From: Selenomonas ruminantium AC2024
GTDB taxonomy: Bacteria; Bacillota; Negativicutes; Selenomonadales; Selenomonadaceae
Assembly (NCBI RefSeq): GCF_000687995.1
Contig: NZ_JIAC01000001.1
Span: 2,480,001-2,544,000 of the forward strand
Direction of reading: 5' to 3'
Length of the DNA: 64,000 bases
Part shown: positions 40,647-51,485 of the stretch, piece by piece
Layout: every line of letters starts with the position of its first letter
Position numbering within the stretch: position 1 is the stretch's first letter
The notes under the pieces: model-generated
Told to the model about the DNA's origin: nothing
Seen by the model: the letters and a program-made list of their open reading frames with translations, nothing else
The model's database searches: none
Program-made: the position numbers and the translations under genes

Positions 40647-41674
40647 GCCACCGCCTGCGCTTTCTGGCTTACTTCAATGAGTTTCTCCAATGTTGCCATG
40701 GCCTTGCCGGAGTCGATAAGCGCTGCCGCAAGTTTTATGCCTTCCGCCAAAGTCGGTGCTTTGTCGTTAATATAGAGCGCCGCTCCGGCGTTTAGGAGCA
40801 CGGCATTGCGTTTATGCCCGCGCTCGCCCTGCAAAATACTGCGGGTAATCGCGGCGTTTTCTGCGGGCGTGCCGCCCACCAAATCATCCTTCGTGCATCG
40901 CTCCATGCCGAAGTCCTCCGGTTTAATGGTATACGCCTTGACCCAGCCATCGCGGATTTCACAGACCGCCGTAGGCGCTGACAGGGAAATCTCATCCAAT
41001 TTATCCTTGCCGTAAACCACCATGCCCCGTTTAACACCAAGACTGCTGAGCACATGCGCGAGCGGTGCCACGAGGTATTCATCATAAACACCTAAAAGCT
41101 GGCGGGTCGGACTGCCGGGATTGGTCAGCGGGCCTAAGATATTGAACACCGTCCGCACACCGAGTTCCTTGCGGATAGCGCCGACATATTTCATCGAAGT
41201 ATGATACTTCTGCGCAAAGAAGAAGCACATGCCCACTTCATTGAGAAGTTTCTTGCACATCTCCGGGCTTTGCTCGATATTGACGCCCAGCGCCTCCAGA
41301 CAATCTGCCGTGCCGCATTTGGAGGATGCTGCCCGATTTCCATGCTTGGCGACTTTTACCCCGCCCGCAGCCGCCACTAAACTTGCCGTCGTGGAGATAT
41401 TGAAGCTTTGGGAATGGTCGCCGCCAGTGCCGACAATATCGCAGATATCCATGCCCGTGTCCACTTTTGTCGCATGGTCACGCATGGCCGCCGCACAGCC
41501 GGCGATTTCTTCGGTAGTTTCCGCGCGGGCACTCTTAGTGGAAAGTGCCGCGAGAAACGCCGCATTCTGCGTGGGTGAAGTCTTGCCGCTCATAATCTCA
41601 TTCATCACAGCGTAAGCTTCATCATAAGTCAAATCCTCTTTGCTGACAATCTTTACAATAGCCTGCTCAATCAT
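40643..41674 (-). CDS. trpD: Anthranilate phosphoribosyltransferase
   Basis: Transfers phosphoribose from PRPP to anthranilate. The 343 residues include the PRPP loop [20 protein letters not shown] and [24 protein letters not shown] 41674 follows GGAGG by seven bases. It is the first gene after the T-box leader. trpE and trpG, which make its substrate, are not in this window. Confidence 0.96.
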   Translation of the reverse strand: MIEQAIVKIVSKEDLTYDEAYAVMNEIMSGKTSPTQNAAFLAALSTKSARAETTEEIAGCAAAMRDHATKVDTGMDICDIVGTGGDHSQSFNISTTASLVAAAGGVKVAKHGNRAASSKCGTADCLEALGVNIEQSPEMCKKLLNEVGMCFFFAQKYHTSMKYVGAIRKELGVRTVFNILGPLTNPGSPTRQLLGVYDEYLVAPLAHVLSSLGVKRGMVVYGKDKLDEISLSAPTAVCEIRDGWVKAYTIKPEDFGMERCTKDDLVGGTPAENAAITRSILQGERGHKRNAVLLNAGAALYINDKAPTLAEGIKLAAALIDSGKAMATLEKLIEVSQKAQAVA

Positions 41675-41730
41675 GGTAAATCCTCCTTCGATACAAAAAC
41701 TCCGGCACGGTTCTGCCATAACTCAGGCAA

Positions 41731-42020
41731 TAGAAAACGCCCTTGACAGAACAATCCATTCTATCAAGGACGAAAAGCTTTCACACTATCCGCGGTGCCA
41801 CCTTGTTTTCATGGCTTTCAGCCATGCGCTTTGCAGGATACAACCATATCCCCGGAAACTCACGCGTTCCTCACGTTGCAGAATACTCTGGCCTGACAGG
41901 TCAAACCATTTGACTGCACCCTCGGCGGTCCATTTGACAATTCGTTTCTTGCCTGACTTCCAGCAACGCAGGCTCTCTGTAAAGGCGTAAAAGCCGTTAT
42001 CTCCGCTTCATCGGTTTTAT
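41731..42020 (-). ncRNA. Tryptophan T-box riboswitch leader
   Basis: The minus-strand leader of trpD has the T-box core AAGGTGGCACCGCGG, an upstream stem I with AGAGAGCCTGCG...GGAAGTC, and a candidate UGG (Trp) specifier at 41930-41932 within AAATGGACC. Downstream, CCTTGATAG pairs with CTGTCAAGG and is followed by a GCGTTTTCT tract (41731-41775), which is the terminator. Uncharged tRNA-Trp is expected to favour the antiterminator and switch on trpDCBA. Confidence 0.92.
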
Positions 42021-42045
42021 ATTGTTTAATTTTGAAATTGATGTA

Positions 42046-42074
42046 AGCTTATCATTATTCCGCAGGTATGTCAA
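42046..42074 (-). promoter_or_regulatory. Promoter of the trp operon
   Basis: A consensus TTGACA (42069-42074) and a weak TAAGCT (42046-42051) on the minus strand, 17-base spacer, just upstream of the T-box leader. Confidence 0.55.
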
Positions 42075-42156
42075 GATATTTTTCGTAAATCTGTAAAATT
42101 TATCTTTTCAGTTTCGCCATCTGTATTTTATAGAGGAACAATATTTGTTTTTGCCC

Positions 42157-42185
42157 TTGCTTTTATAAAAAATTAGGGGTAAAAT
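42157..42185 (+). promoter_or_regulatory. Promoter of serC
   Basis: TTGCTT (42157-42162) and TAAAAT (42180-42185), spacer 17 bases. The serC ribosome-binding site AGGAGGT is at 42232-42238. Confidence 0.65.
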
Positions 42186-42243
42186 AGAGAAAAATATCCG
42201 CTATATGTAACATTGTAAGTTTTTTACTTTTAGGAGGTACTCC

Positions 42244-43335
42244 ATGGAAGCAAATCGCGTATATAACTTTAACCCCGGCCCGGCAACCCTGCCCCTGTCG
42301 GTACTCAAAGAAGCTCAGGCTGAATTTCTGAACTTCGGTGACAGCGGCATGTCCATTCTGGAAATCAGCCACCGTGCTAAGCCCTATGCTGCTGTGCACG
42401 CGCAGGCAAAAGCCGACATCAAGGAACTCATGGGCCTCGGTGATGATTACGAAGTCCTGTTCTGTCAGGGCGGTGCCAGCCAGCAGTTCGCCATGATTCC
42501 GCTGAACTTTGCAAGCAAAGACCATCCCGGCAGCTATGTCCTGTCCGGCAGTTTTGCCTCCAAGGCCTACAAAGAAGCGGAACTCTTAGGGGTAGGTGAA
42601 ATCGCCGCTTCCAGCAAGGACCGCGACTTCAAGCACATTCCCATTCAGGAAGAACTCAAAATCAATCCGAATGCCGCCTATGTACATCTTTGTTACAACA
42701 ACACCATTTACGGCACGGAATATCACTACATTCCCGAAACCAATGGCGTGCCCCTTTTCGCCGATATGTCCTCGGACATGCTCTCCCGCCCGCTCGATTT
42801 CAAGAAGTTTGACTTCATCTATGCCGGCGTGCAGAAGAACTTAGGCCCGGCTGGTGTCGTGCTCGTCGTTGCCAAAAAAGAACTGCTCGCCAAGAGCCCC
42901 AAGACTCTGCCGACCATGTTCCGCTACAGCACCTTCCTCGAAAAGGATTCCCTCTACAACACACCGCCTGCTTTCTGCATCTACATGGTCGGTAAAGTTG
43001 CCGCCTGGATTAAGGCTGAAGGCGGCCTTGAGGAAATGGCTAAACGCAACAAGAAGAAAGCCGCAGTAGTCTACGATGCCATCGACAATTCTGACGGCTT
43101 CTACAAAGGCCATGCCGACAAGGACAGCCGTTCCTTCATGAATGTCACCTTCCGCCTGCCCTCTGAAGAACTCGAAGCAAAATTCGTAAAAGAAGCTTTA
43201 GCGCAGGGCCTTAGTGGTGTCAAAGGCCACCGCAGCGTTGGCGGCATGCGTGCCTCCATCTACAACGCCATGCCGTATGAGGGTGCTGAAAAACTCGCCC
43301 AGTTCATGGATAATTTCCGCAAAGAAAACGCATAA
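42244..43335 (+). CDS. serC: Phosphoserine aminotransferase
   Basis: PLP enzyme converting 3-phosphohydroxypyruvate to phosphoserine, the step after SerA. The 363 residues begin with the family-typical RVYNFNPGPATLPLSVLKEAQ. They contain FCQGGASQQFAMIPLN and the PLP-lysine region FIYAGVQKNLGPAGVVLVV, and end in GVKGHRSVGGMRASIYNAM. The start is fixed by AGGAGGT five bases upstream. Monocistronic with its own promoter and terminator; one of the few plus-strand genes. Confidence 0.97.
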   Translation: MEANRVYNFNPGPATLPLSVLKEAQAEFLNFGDSGMSILEISHRAKPYAAVHAQAKADIKELMGLGDDYEVLFCQGGASQQFAMIPLNFASKDHPGSYVLSGSFASKAYKEAELLGVGEIAASSKDRDFKHIPIQEELKINPNAAYVHLCYNNTIYGTEYHYIPETNGVPLFADMSSDMLSRPLDFKKFDFIYAGVQKNLGPAGVVLVVAKKELLAKSPKTLPTMFRYSTFLEKDSLYNTPPAFCIYMVGKVAAWIKAEGGLEEMAKRNKKKAAVVYDAIDNSDGFYKGHADKDSRSFMNVTFRLPSEELEAKFVKEALAQGLSGVKGHRSVGGMRASIYNAMPYEGAEKLAQFMDNFRKENA

Positions 43336-43350
43336 GTTCCCTTTTTTCAT

Positions 43351-43382
43351 AACTGACTCGTCAATTGACGGGTCAGTTTTTA
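43351..43382 (+). terminator. Terminator of serC
   Basis: AACTGACTCGTCAA pairs with TTGACGGGTCAGTT and is followed by TTTT. The stem consists of two inverted TGACNNGTCA units. Confidence 0.85.
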
Positions 43383-43394
43383 AGTTGCAATTGC

Positions 43395-43970
43395 AGTTTG
43401 TAGGAGAGTTCAGTTCGTGATAAAGGTACCCTGTTCATACGTTGTCAGGGGCAAACGAGGGAGTAATTTTTCTGTTTTCCGCTAAACGACCCCTTCGCAA
43501 GATAGAGCTGTCCAGTTACTCGCGCCGGGCAGGCCAACGGCGCTGCTTTCAGCGTATTTGCTTAGCTAATTTCTACAGGGGCCGGCCTTCACTGCGTTCA
43601 GGCAGTCGCTCCCTACAGAAAAATCACTCCCTCGTTCGCCCCAAGTTACGGATTAGGCAATTGCCACGAACTCGTCTCTCCCGTAACAAAAACATCGATG
43701 TACTTGCTGCTTGTCACTACGAAAATGCCGTCTTATACGGGCATCGCTTAGGGCGGAGGTGGTGATGCTTTTCGCCGTGGAACGACTGTCCGAACGTAGT
43801 GAGGACTGGCCCACAAACGGCATCAGCTAGACACTGAGCTGAATATACGCGCCGCCGGTCCTGCCCGGCGCAGGTAACTAAAAAGCCCATATATTTGCTT
43901 GTGGGTCATTCAGTGCAACGGCGAAAAGTATTACCACCTCCGCCCAAACTGAGCTGTAACAAAAAATTTC
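43395..43970. repeat. Large palindromic intergenic element, copy 2
   Basis: Inverted copy of 1-560. It fills most of the 719-base gene-free gap between serC and the nucleotidase gene. First hairpin: GGGCAAACGAGGGAGTAATT at 43449 pairs with AATCACTCCCTCGTTCGCCC ending near 43641. Second hairpin: GGGCGGAGGTGGTGATGCTT from 43751 pairs with AAGTATTACCACCTCCGCCC ending near 43947. Arms such as AGTTACTCGCGCCGGGCAGG recur in inverse near 43859-43880. Confidence 0.8.
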
Positions 43971-44003
43971 AGCACGTACTGGCAAATTGTAATTAACGCA
44001 AAA

Positions 44004-44043
44004 GCCCGATGACTGAAAAACTCTTCAGCCATCGGGCGTCTTA
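44004..44043. terminator. GCCCG-type hairpin terminator of the nucleotidase gene
   Basis: AAGCCCGATGACTGAA pairs with TTCAGCCATCGGGCGTCTT. On the minus strand the hairpin ends in CTTTTGCG, 12 bases after the nucleotidase stop. Same family as the hairpins at 52726 and 62873. Confidence 0.7.
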
Positions 44044-44054
44044 GTATATAAATG

Positions 44055-45584
44055 TTACTTCATTGTAATGCGTCCAAGCTCAATCCCCTGCAACCCATTT
44101 TTCTGCAAATACTCCACAAAAATGCTTTCCAGCGGACCAAAGTCACCTTTCATCTGTGCGCCCTTCAGCATATCATAACCATCGCCTCCGGCCGCGGTGA
44201 AATCATTAAGCGCCAACGTATAGATTTTGTTCTCCTCTAACGGCTGTTCCTGCACCTTGATTTCACTGACACGCTTACCTGCAGGTGCCTTGGTATCTAC
44301 CGTAAAGGTCATGCCGCTGACATCCAAAAAGCCACCAAAAGTCGCCGGCAGATACTGCACGGATAATTCCAGCATGGACTTGAGCGTTTTGCCATCCACC
44401 GCCAAGGTTATCACCCGATTGTTAAACGGGAAAATATTCAGCACGTCCCCCTTGGTAATCTTTCCTGCGGGAAGACTGGTACGCAGGCCACCGCCATTGA
44501 CCACAGCTGCATCCGCGCCCGTTGCCTGCCGCAGAGCATCCGCCGTAAGGTTGCCCAGTTCCGACTCCTGCGTACGCACAAGCTCCCGCGCACCGTTAAG
44601 TTCCCGCGGACTTTCAGCCACTACAGTTTCGGTTTCCATTTTCACCTGCGTATTGATTTCCTGCAAAGCCTGCGCTACACCTTCATCCGGCTTTTGCGCC
44701 AGTTTTTCTACGCCCTGACGATTTAACAAGGAAGCATGTACCTTACGCAGTTTATGGTCTTTTACCACCAGTTCCACTTTGCCCAGGGCATGACCATGCC
44801 AACCGGTCTGACAAATCAACGTCTTACCCACCTTCATACCTTTGGGCAGGCTCGTATGACTGTGGCCGTCAATGATGACATCAAAGCCCGGCACCGCCTT
44901 AACAATCTGGTCCGTAGTCACCACGGAGCTCTTATCAATCCCGATATGCACAAGGCCGATTACCACATCATGCGTTGCCCGCAGCTTCGGCACCAGCTCT
45001 TTGGCCACCGCAATAGGGTCAGCAAAAGCAACATCTTTTACATTGAACGGGTTGGTCTTATAGGCAGTTTCCGGCGTCGTCAGTCCCACCACCGCTACCT
45101 TGACGCCATTAAACTCATAGCTCTTATAAGGGCGGAAGACATACTGCTTCTGCTCCTTATCCATGAGGTTTGCACTCAACACAGGAAAATTCAACATACT
45201 GGCCAATTCCACCAGCCGCTGGCTGCCAAAGTTAAAATCGTGATTTCCCGGCGTCATGGCATCATAGCCGGACAGATTCATCAGCATGGCCATATTGCTG
45301 CCCCGGCTTAGGTTGATTAACGTCACACCATGAAAAGTATCTCCGGCATCGAGCACCAGCGTATCCGCATCGGCACCCTTCTGGTTCCAAATTGCACCGG
45401 CCAGCCAGTCCATACCAATGGTCTTGCCCTCATCATCCGAACTCTGTACACGGGCATGCATATCATTGGTGTGGAGCACCGTGATATGAACCCCATCCTT
45501 CTGCACCGATGCATAGGCCGGCAACGGCAAAGCCAGCACCATGCTCAGCAATGTTGCCGCTAATTTCTTTCTCCAGTTAAACAT
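44055..45584 (-). CDS. Secreted UshA-like 5'-nucleotidase/metallophosphoesterase
   Basis: A 509-residue exported hydrolase with a signal peptide (KKLAATLLSMVLALPLPAYAS). The N-terminal metallophosphoesterase domain has HTNDMHARV, LDAGDTFHG, PGNHDFNFG and DGHSHTSLP as metal-binding motifs. The C-terminal 5'-nucleotidase domain carries NGGGLRTSLPAGKIT and NDFTAAGGDGY for substrate binding. It likely releases phosphate and nucleosides from nucleotides in the periplasm; exact substrate is not predictable. Its ATG directly follows the TAA of the methyltransferase gene. Confidence 0.9.
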   Translation of the reverse strand: MFNWRKKLAATLLSMVLALPLPAYASVQKDGVHITVLHTNDMHARVQSSDDEGKTIGMDWLAGAIWNQKGADADTLVLDAGDTFHGVTLINLSRGSNMAMLMNLSGYDAMTPGNHDFNFGSQRLVELASMLNFPVLSANLMDKEQKQYVFRPYKSYEFNGVKVAVVGLTTPETAYKTNPFNVKDVAFADPIAVAKELVPKLRATHDVVIGLVHIGIDKSSVVTTDQIVKAVPGFDVIIDGHSHTSLPKGMKVGKTLICQTGWHGHALGKVELVVKDHKLRKVHASLLNRQGVEKLAQKPDEGVAQALQEINTQVKMETETVVAESPRELNGARELVRTQESELGNLTADALRQATGADAAVVNGGGLRTSLPAGKITKGDVLNIFPFNNRVITLAVDGKTLKSMLELSVQYLPATFGGFLDVSGMTFTVDTKAPAGKRVSEIKVQEQPLEENKIYTLALNDFTAAGGDGYDMLKGAQMKGDFGPLESIFVEYLQKNGLQGIELGRITMK

Positions 45585-46169
45585 TTAATCCTCGCTCCTT
45601 TTGCGCACTTTTTCCACCACATAGGCGTAAGGGGCCGTCCTGCTATGGTTGAGCAGTCGGTAACAGCCCACCGTATAATCCTGCTTCGCCAAAGCAGACA
45701 GATAATCCTCCAACATTGCCGCTTCCTGTTCCCCTGCTTCATGGCCGGGATAAACCACCAGCACGCAGACACCATTTAGACTCAATTTCGCCAGCACCTG
45801 CCGGAGCGCTTCCTTGGTACTTTCAACCTGGGTGGTAACATTATGCCCCTCACCCGGCAGATACCCCAGATTGAACATCGCCAAGTCAATATCTTCCGCC
45901 ACAACACAATCAAGCTCCGCATGACTGCGCAGCACATACACAATCCTCTGCGCATAAGCTGCCGTCTTCATCCGGGTATTATCCAGCGCCGCCTGCTGAA
46001 TGTCAAAGGCATAAATTTTTGCCTCGTCACCAGTATGCTCGGCCAAAAACAACGTATCGTTGCCATTGCCCGCCGTAGCATCTACCACCACCTTAGCCTT
46101 AGCCAAAGCCGGTAATATTGCCGCCTTAACCAAATTCAGCACATTGCTGACTGTTTGCACATACCTCAC
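45585..46169 (-). CDS. MnmM/YtqB-like SAM-dependent methyltransferase
   Basis: A class I methyltransferase of about 194 residues, the length of YtqB (MnmM), which methylates the tRNA wobble uridine to mnm5s2U. The SAM-binding loop is VVDATAGNGNDT, followed by YAFDIQQAALDNT, MFNLGYLPGEGH (NPPY-like position) and VLVVYPGHEAGEQE, all typical of that family. The start is uncertain. GTG 46169, nine bases after GAGG, gives the family length, while GTG 46184 and an in-frame ATG at 46253 are alternatives. Confidence 0.75.
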   Translation of the reverse strand: MRYVQTVSNVLNLVKAAILPALAKAKVVVDATAGNGNDTLFLAEHTGDEAKIYAFDIQQAALDNTRMKTAAYAQRIVYVLRSHAELDCVVAEDIDLAMFNLGYLPGEGHNVTTQVESTKEALRQVLAKLSLNGVCVLVVYPGHEAGEQEAAMLEDYLSALAKQDYTVGCYRLLNHSRTAPYAYVVEKVRKRSED

Positions 46170-46277
46170 CGTCCTTTCCCTCACCTCTCCTATTCTAACA
46201 AAAAATAACGATTCCGCAACTACATAAAAGCGTAAAGCTTTAAGATTAGTCATTAATCATTAAGCATTGCACATTGA

Positions 46278-46474
46278 GCGGGGCCAGGGCGTTGACTGTC
46301 CGCAGCGTATGGCGCTTAGCGTAAAGAAACCGATTTTTGCCTACATCCGTTATATCTGTAAAAGTCTACTGTCTGAGCACAGCGAGTTTTGACTTTTACA
46401 GATACATAATTGAAAGGCAAAAATCGGTTTTAGCTAAGCACCATAGCGAAGGACAGCCAATGCCCCGGCCCCGC
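46278..46474. repeat. Long imperfect hairpin in the methyltransferase-uvrA gap
   Basis: About 200 bases form one long inverted repeat. The left arm reads GCGGGGCCAGGGC...GACTGTCCGC...AAACCGATTTTTGCC...TCTGTAAAAGTC. The right arm mirrors it as GACTTTTACAGA...GGCAAAAATCGGTTT...GGACAGCC...GGCCCCGC. The loop is about 24 bases. It has no coding potential and fills most of the 337-base gap. Its size exceeds any ordinary terminator, though it could end uvrA transcription. Confidence 0.75.
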
Positions 46475-46506
46475 GTCAACTGCCGCGAATCCAATGGTGC
46501 GTATTA

Positions 46507-49335
46507 TTATTCGTTCTTTTCTTCCAAGAGCGGCTTCAAGAACTTCCCAGTATACGAAGCCGGAACCTTCACAATATCTTCAGGTCTGCCAGAGGCCACA
46601 ATAGTACCGCCCTTGTCGCCGCCTTCCGGCCCCAAATCGATAATATAATCAGCCGTCTTAATCACATCGAGATTATGCTCAATGACCACGACCGTATCGC
46701 CACCATCGACCAGCCGCTGCAAAATGCCCAGCAGCTTATGAATATCCGCTGAATGCAGACCTGTAGTCGGTTCATCCAAAATATAAAGCGTCTTGCCCGT
46801 ACTGCGGCGGGAAAGTTCCGTAGCCAATTTTACGCGCTGCGCCTCACCACCAGACAGCGTAGTTGCCGGCTGCCCTAGCTTGATATAACCTAAACCCACA
46901 TCCTGAATCACCTGCAGCTTGCGGGCAATCTTCGGCACATTGGCAAAGAACACCACGGCTTCATCAATGGTCATATCGAGCACATCGGCAATGGTCTTGC
47001 CCTTGTAGCGGACTTCAAGCGTTTCGCGATTGTACCGCGCCCCTTTGCAGACTTCGCAGGGCACATAGACATCCGGCAGAAAGTGCATTTCAATCTTCAA
47101 AATGCCGTCGCCCTTGCAGGCTTCACAGCGGCCCCCCTTGACGTTAAAACTGAACCGTCCGGCTTTATAGCCGCGCACCTTGGACTCACTGGTCTGACTG
47201 AACAACTCCCGAATCGCATCAAAAACGCCGGTATAGGTGGCCGGATTGGAACGCGGCGTGCGGCCAATGGGCTGCTGGTCGATATCGATAATCTTATCGA
47301 TATGCTCCAAACCCTTGATTTTCTTATGTTTGCCCGGTTTGCCCTTGGCATGGTAGAGCCGTGAGGCAATGCCCTTGTAGAGGATTTCATTGACCAGCGT
47401 ACTCTTGCCCGAACCGGACACGCCCGTGACCAGCGTCAGCGTTCCCAAGGGGAACTTCACATTGATATCCTTGAGGTTGTTTTCCGCAGCCCCTACAACT
47501 TCCAGACATTTGCCATTTCCCGGACGGCGGCGGGAGGGAACGGGAATATACTTCTTGCGGGAAAGATACTGCCCCGTCACCGATTCGGGCACCTGCATGA
47601 TTTCCTGCGCTGTTCCCTGCGCTACCACCTGCCCGCCATGTTCACCGGCCCCTGGGCCGATATCGATGATATGGTCAGCGGCATACATCGTGTCTTCATC
47701 ATGTTCTACCACGAGCAGGGTATTGCCCAAATCCCGCAGATTTTTGAGCGTTTCAAGCAGGCGGTTGTTGTCCCGCTGATGCAGGCCGATACTGGGCTCG
47801 TCGAGTACATAGAGCACGCCTTGCAACCCCGATCCAATCTGCGTAGCCAAACGGATGCGCTGGGCCTCGCCGCCAGAGAGCGTACCTGCCGCCCGCGACA
47901 GCGTCAGATAATCCAGGCCGACATTTAAGAGAAAGTTCAGCCGCGCATGGATTTCCTTCAAAATCTGTTTGGCAATCTTGGCCTCCCGCGGCGTCAGTTC
48001 CAAATTCAAAAAGAAACTTTCTGCCTCGCGGATATTCATATCCGTCACTTCATGGATATTCTTGCCGCCGACTAGAACCGACAAGGTTTCCGGCTTTAAG
48101 CGCGCCCCATGGCAGGCCGAGCAGGGAATCTCGGTCATGTAATTCTCATAGGACTCCCGCATTTCATCCGAATCCGTTTCGTGGTAACGGCGGGCCAGCA
48201 GAGGCATAACACCTTCAAATTCCACATTGTATTCCTTGTTTTCACCAAACATATTGGTGTAATGGAAGCGGAATTTTTCGTCCTTGGAACCGTAGAGCAG
48301 TACCTTCTGCGTCTTTTTGTCCATATCCTTCCACGGCGTATCGAGATCATAGCCATAATCCTTGAGCACAGCTCCCATAGCACACATGGCATAGGAATGG
48401 ACGTTCTTCGACAGAGGCGCAAAGACACCGCCACCCACCGACAGCTTCGGGTCGGGAATCACGAGTTCCTCGTCAAATTCCATATGGCTGCCGAGCCCCA
48501 TACACACAGGACAGGCACCGTATGGATTATTGAAGGAAAACATGCGCGGCGTGATTTCCGGCAGGCTGATGCCGCAGTCCACACAGGCAAAGTTTTCGCT
48601 GAACATCAAGAGTTCACCGTCCACCACCTGCACATAGACCACACCTTCACCGAGTTTAAGAGCGGTTTCGAGGGAATCAGCGAGCCGCTGGTCCATACCT
48701 TCCCGCACGACCAAACGGTCAATCACGACTTCAATGGTATGTTTCTTGTTCTTCTCCAAATTGATATCATCGTTGATATCGAAGATTTCCCCATCAATGC
48801 GCACGCGCACATAGCCCTCATGACGGATATGGTCGAGAATCTTGCGGTGCTCGCCCTTCTTGCCCCGCACGACCTGTGCCATGATGAGCAGCTTCGTGCG
48901 CTCGGGCAAATCTTTTATCTGGTCCACCATCTGGTCCACCGTCTGCTGGGTAATGGGCTTGCCGCACTTGGGACAGTGAGGCCTTCCCGCCCGCGCAAAG
49001 AGCAGGCGCAGATAGTCATAGATTTCCGTAACCGTCCCCACCGTGGAGCGCGGATTATGGCTCGTGGTCTTTTGGTCAATGGAAATTGCCGGCGAAAGGC
49101 CGTCAATATTATCCACATCCGGTTTATCCATCTGCCCCAAAAACTGCCGGGCGTAAGAGGACAGCGACTCCACATAACGCCGCTGACCTTCCGCATAGAC
49201 CGTATCAAAGGCCAGCGAGGACTTCCCCGAACCGGACAGGCCAGTGACGACCACTAATTTATCCCGCGGGATATCCACATTGATGTTTTTTAAGTTATGG
49301 GCTCTTGCCCCCTTGATTCTGATATATTGTTCCAT
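46507..49335 (-). CDS. uvrA: Excinuclease ABC subunit A
   Basis: Damage-recognition ATPase of nucleotide excision repair, 942 residues, normal length. Both ATP-binding modules are present: [33 protein letters not shown] split over the first Walker A region, and [15 protein letters not shown] in the second. The signature motifs are [13 protein letters not shown] and [13 protein letters not shown]. Zinc fingers are visible as CPKCGKP, CVDCG...CPVC and CEACKGDG...CEVC. The ATG overlaps the last base of the uvrB stop. Confidence 0.98.
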   Translation of the reverse strand: MEQYIRIKGARAHNLKNINVDIPRDKLVVVTGLSGSGKSSLAFDTVYAEGQRRYVESLSSYARQFLGQMDKPDVDNIDGLSPAISIDQKTTSHNPRSTVGTVTEIYDYLRLLFARAGRPHCPKCGKPITQQTVDQMVDQIKDLPERTKLLIMAQVVRGKKGEHRKILDHIRHEGYVRVRIDGEIFDINDDINLEKNKKHTIEVVIDRLVVREGMDQRLADSLETALKLGEGVVYVQVVDGELLMFSENFACVDCGISLPEITPRMFSFNNPYGACPVCMGLGSHMEFDEELVIPDPKLSVGGGVFAPLSKNVHSYAMCAMGAVLKDYGYDLDTPWKDMDKKTQKVLLYGSKDEKFRFHYTNMFGENKEYNVEFEGVMPLLARRYHETDSDEMRESYENYMTEIPCSACHGARLKPETLSVLVGGKNIHEVTDMNIREAESFFLNLELTPREAKIAKQILKEIHARLNFLLNVGLDYLTLSRAAGTLSGGEAQRIRLATQIGSGLQGVLYVLDEPSIGLHQRDNNRLLETLKNLRDLGNTLLVVEHDEDTMYAADHIIDIGPGAGEHGGQVVAQGTAQEIMQVPESVTGQYLSRKKYIPVPSRRRPGNGKCLEVVGAAENNLKDINVKFPLGTLTLVTGVSGSGKSTLVNEILYKGIASRLYHAKGKPGKHKKIKGLEHIDKIIDIDQQPIGRTPRSNPATYTGVFDAIRELFSQTSESKVRGYKAGRFSFNVKGGRCEACKGDGILKIEMHFLPDVYVPCEVCKGARYNRETLEVRYKGKTIADVLDMTIDEAVVFFANVPKIARKLQVIQDVGLGYIKLGQPATTLSGGEAQRVKLATELSRRSTGKTLYILDEPTTGLHSADIHKLLGILQRLVDGGDTVVVIEHNLDVIKTADYIIDLGPEGGDKGGTIVASGRPEDIVKVPASYTGKFLKPLLEEKNE

Positions 49336-51377
49336 TATTTGACTCCTTGTTTTGGCAGCGTGCCATCGAGTTCCAATATCATATCCCTAAGCTCTGCCGC
49401 CCGCTCAAATTCCATAGCACGGGAGGCCTGCTGCATTTCACGCAGCAGCGTCTTGACGAGATTTTCCTTGTCCTTCTTGGAAAGTTTTTTCTTCTTTTTG
49501 CCATTCTCCGCAGTATAACTTGCCGCCGACTCCGCAACCAACGTGGTTTCAATCAGCGGTTTAATCGGCTTGATAATCGTCTTAGGCACAATGCCGTGCT
49601 CTTTGTTGTAGGCCTGCTGGATTTCCCGGCGACGTTCCGTCTCATCCATGGCCCGCTTCATGGAATCCGTTATCCGGTCGGCATACATAATGACCCGGCC
49701 ATTGGCATTGCGGGCGGCACGGCCGATAATCTGAATCAGGGACGTATCGGAACGCAGGAAACCTTCCTTATCCGCATCCAGTATGGCAATCAAAGACACC
49801 TCCGGCATATCCAGACCTTCACGCAAGAGATTGATACCCACCAGCACATCAAATTCCCCGGCCCGCAAATCGTGGATGATTTCCGCGCGCTCAATGGTCG
49901 CAATATCGGAATGCAGATAGCGTACCTTTACGCCTGCCTCTTTCAGAAAATCGGTGAGATTTTCCGCCATCTTCTTGGTCAGGGTCGTGACGAGCACACG
50001 CTCATTGCGCTCAATGCGCAGACGGATTTCCGACAGCAAATCATCAATCTGCCCCTCCAACGGCCGCACTTCGATTTCTGGGTCAATGAGTCCCGTCGGA
50101 CGGATAACCTGTTGGGCCACCTGCTGGGCCTGTTCCTTTTCGTACTTGCCCGGCGTAGCCGACACATAGATAATCTGATTGATGCGGGCCGCAAATTCCT
50201 CAAAGGTCAGCGGCCGGTTGTCAAAAGCGGACGGCAGGCGGAAGCCATTTTCCACCAAGGACACCTTGCGGCTTCTGTCACCGGCATACATGGCATGCAC
50301 CTGCGGCAGAGTCACATGGGACTCGTCCACCACAATCAGGAAATCTTCGGGAAAGTAATCGAGCAGGGTATAAGGCGCTTCGCCCGCCTTGCGGTGCGTC
50401 AAATGACGGGAGTAATTTTCAATGCCCGAACAGTAGCCCATTTCCTGCATCATTTCCAAATCGTAGTTGGTGCGCTGTTCAATGCGCTGAGCTTCGAGCA
50501 ATTTGCCATTTTCACGGAACATTTTGAGCTGCACATCGAGCTCATCGCGGATATCCTGCATGGCAATCTTCATATCCTCGTCTTCGGTGACATAATGGGA
50601 CGCAGGGAACACCATCAGATGGGTGCGCTCGCCATAGACCTCGCCTGTCACCACATCGAACTCCACCATGCGGTCGATTTCATCACCGAAGAGTTCAATG
50701 CGCACCGCCCGGTTATTGTAGCCTGCGGGGAACACTTCGATGACATCGCCCCGCACGCGGAACCGCCCGCGTTCAAAGGCAATGTCATTGCGCTCATAGC
50801 GAATCTGCACCAGCTTGTGCAAAATATCCTCCCGCGGCACCTCCTGCCCCTTGTGCAGGGACAATACCATTTCATGGTAGCTTTCCGGCGAGCCCAGGCC
50901 ATAGATACAGGACACGGACGCGACGATAATCACATCCCGCCGCTCAAACAGCGAGCAGGTAGCCGAATGACGCAGTTCATCAATCTCATCATTGATGGAC
51001 GAATCCTTTTCGATATAGGTGTCCGTAGAAGCAATATAGGCCTCCGGCTGATAGTAGTCATAGTAGCTGACAAAATAGCCCACATAATTTTCCGGGAAGA
51101 AGGCCTTGAACTCACTGGCCAGCTGTGCCGCCAATGTCTTGTTATGGGCAATGACCAGTGTGGGCTTCTGCACCTTCTCAATGACCTTGGCAATGGTGTA
51201 TGTTTTGCCGGTGCCCGTCGCGCCCAGAAGCACCTGCGCCTGTTGGCCGTTTTCGATGCCTGCCGCCAAATCCTCAATGGCTTTTGGCTGGTCGCCCATG
51301 GGCTCGAAGGGAGCCACTACCTTGAAGGGTATCTCTTTATCAAACTGCATCGTATTTAATTTCGGCACCATAGCCAT
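49335..51377 (-). CDS. uvrB: Excinuclease ABC subunit B
   Basis: Helicase-like subunit of nucleotide excision repair, 680 residues. Motifs are [17 protein letters not shown], the beta-hairpin region [57 protein letters not shown] and the C-terminal UVR motif ([21 protein letters not shown]). ATG 51377 is seven bases after GGGAGG; the earlier in-frame codon at 51425 is upstream of the ribosome-binding site. Forms an operon with uvrA. Confidence 0.98.
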   Translation of the reverse strand: MAMVPKLNTMQFDKEIPFKVVAPFEPMGDQPKAIEDLAAGIENGQQAQVLLGATGTGKTYTIAKVIEKVQKPTLVIAHNKTLAAQLASEFKAFFPENYVGYFVSYYDYYQPEAYIASTDTYIEKDSSINDEIDELRHSATCSLFERRDVIIVASVSCIYGLGSPESYHEMVLSLHKGQEVPREDILHKLVQIRYERNDIAFERGRFRVRGDVIEVFPAGYNNRAVRIELFGDEIDRMVEFDVVTGEVYGERTHLMVFPASHYVTEDEDMKIAMQDIRDELDVQLKMFRENGKLLEAQRIEQRTNYDLEMMQEMGYCSGIENYSRHLTHRKAGEAPYTLLDYFPEDFLIVVDESHVTLPQVHAMYAGDRSRKVSLVENGFRLPSAFDNRPLTFEEFAARINQIIYVSATPGKYEKEQAQQVAQQVIRPTGLIDPEIEVRPLEGQIDDLLSEIRLRIERNERVLVTTLTKKMAENLTDFLKEAGVKVRYLHSDIATIERAEIIHDLRAGEFDVLVGINLLREGLDMPEVSLIAILDADKEGFLRSDTSLIQIIGRAARNANGRVIMYADRITDSMKRAMDETERRREIQQAYNKEHGIVPKTIIKPIKPLIETTLVAESAASYTAENGKKKKKLSKKDKENLVKTLLREMQQASRAMEFERAAELRDMILELDGTLPKQGVK

Positions 51378-51413
51378 AGTCCATCCTCCCTGCTGATTTT
51401 CTTGGATTCTTTC

Positions 51414-51442
51414 ATTATAACGCAAAGATTAAAAGGGCTCAA
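51414..51442 (-). promoter_or_regulatory. Promoter of uvrBA
   Basis: TTGAGC (51437-51442) and TATAAT (51414-51419) on the minus strand, 17-base spacer. The -35 overlaps the preceding terminator palindrome. No LexA-type operator was recognised. Confidence 0.65.
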
Positions 51443-51460
51443 TGGAATTCCATTGAGCCT
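51435..51460 (-). terminator. Terminator of the HD-GYP gene
   Basis: GGCTCAATGGAA pairs perfectly with TTCCATTGAGCC, and the minus strand continues CTTTTAATCTTT. Confidence 0.75.
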
Positions 51461-51485
51461 CAGTCATTTTCTCTTTTCGCCAGCC

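Noticed and set aside
49347-51359. 670-codon plus-strand reading frame opposite uvrB
   Set aside because: Mirror of uvrB codon usage; composition unlike a protein and no start signal.
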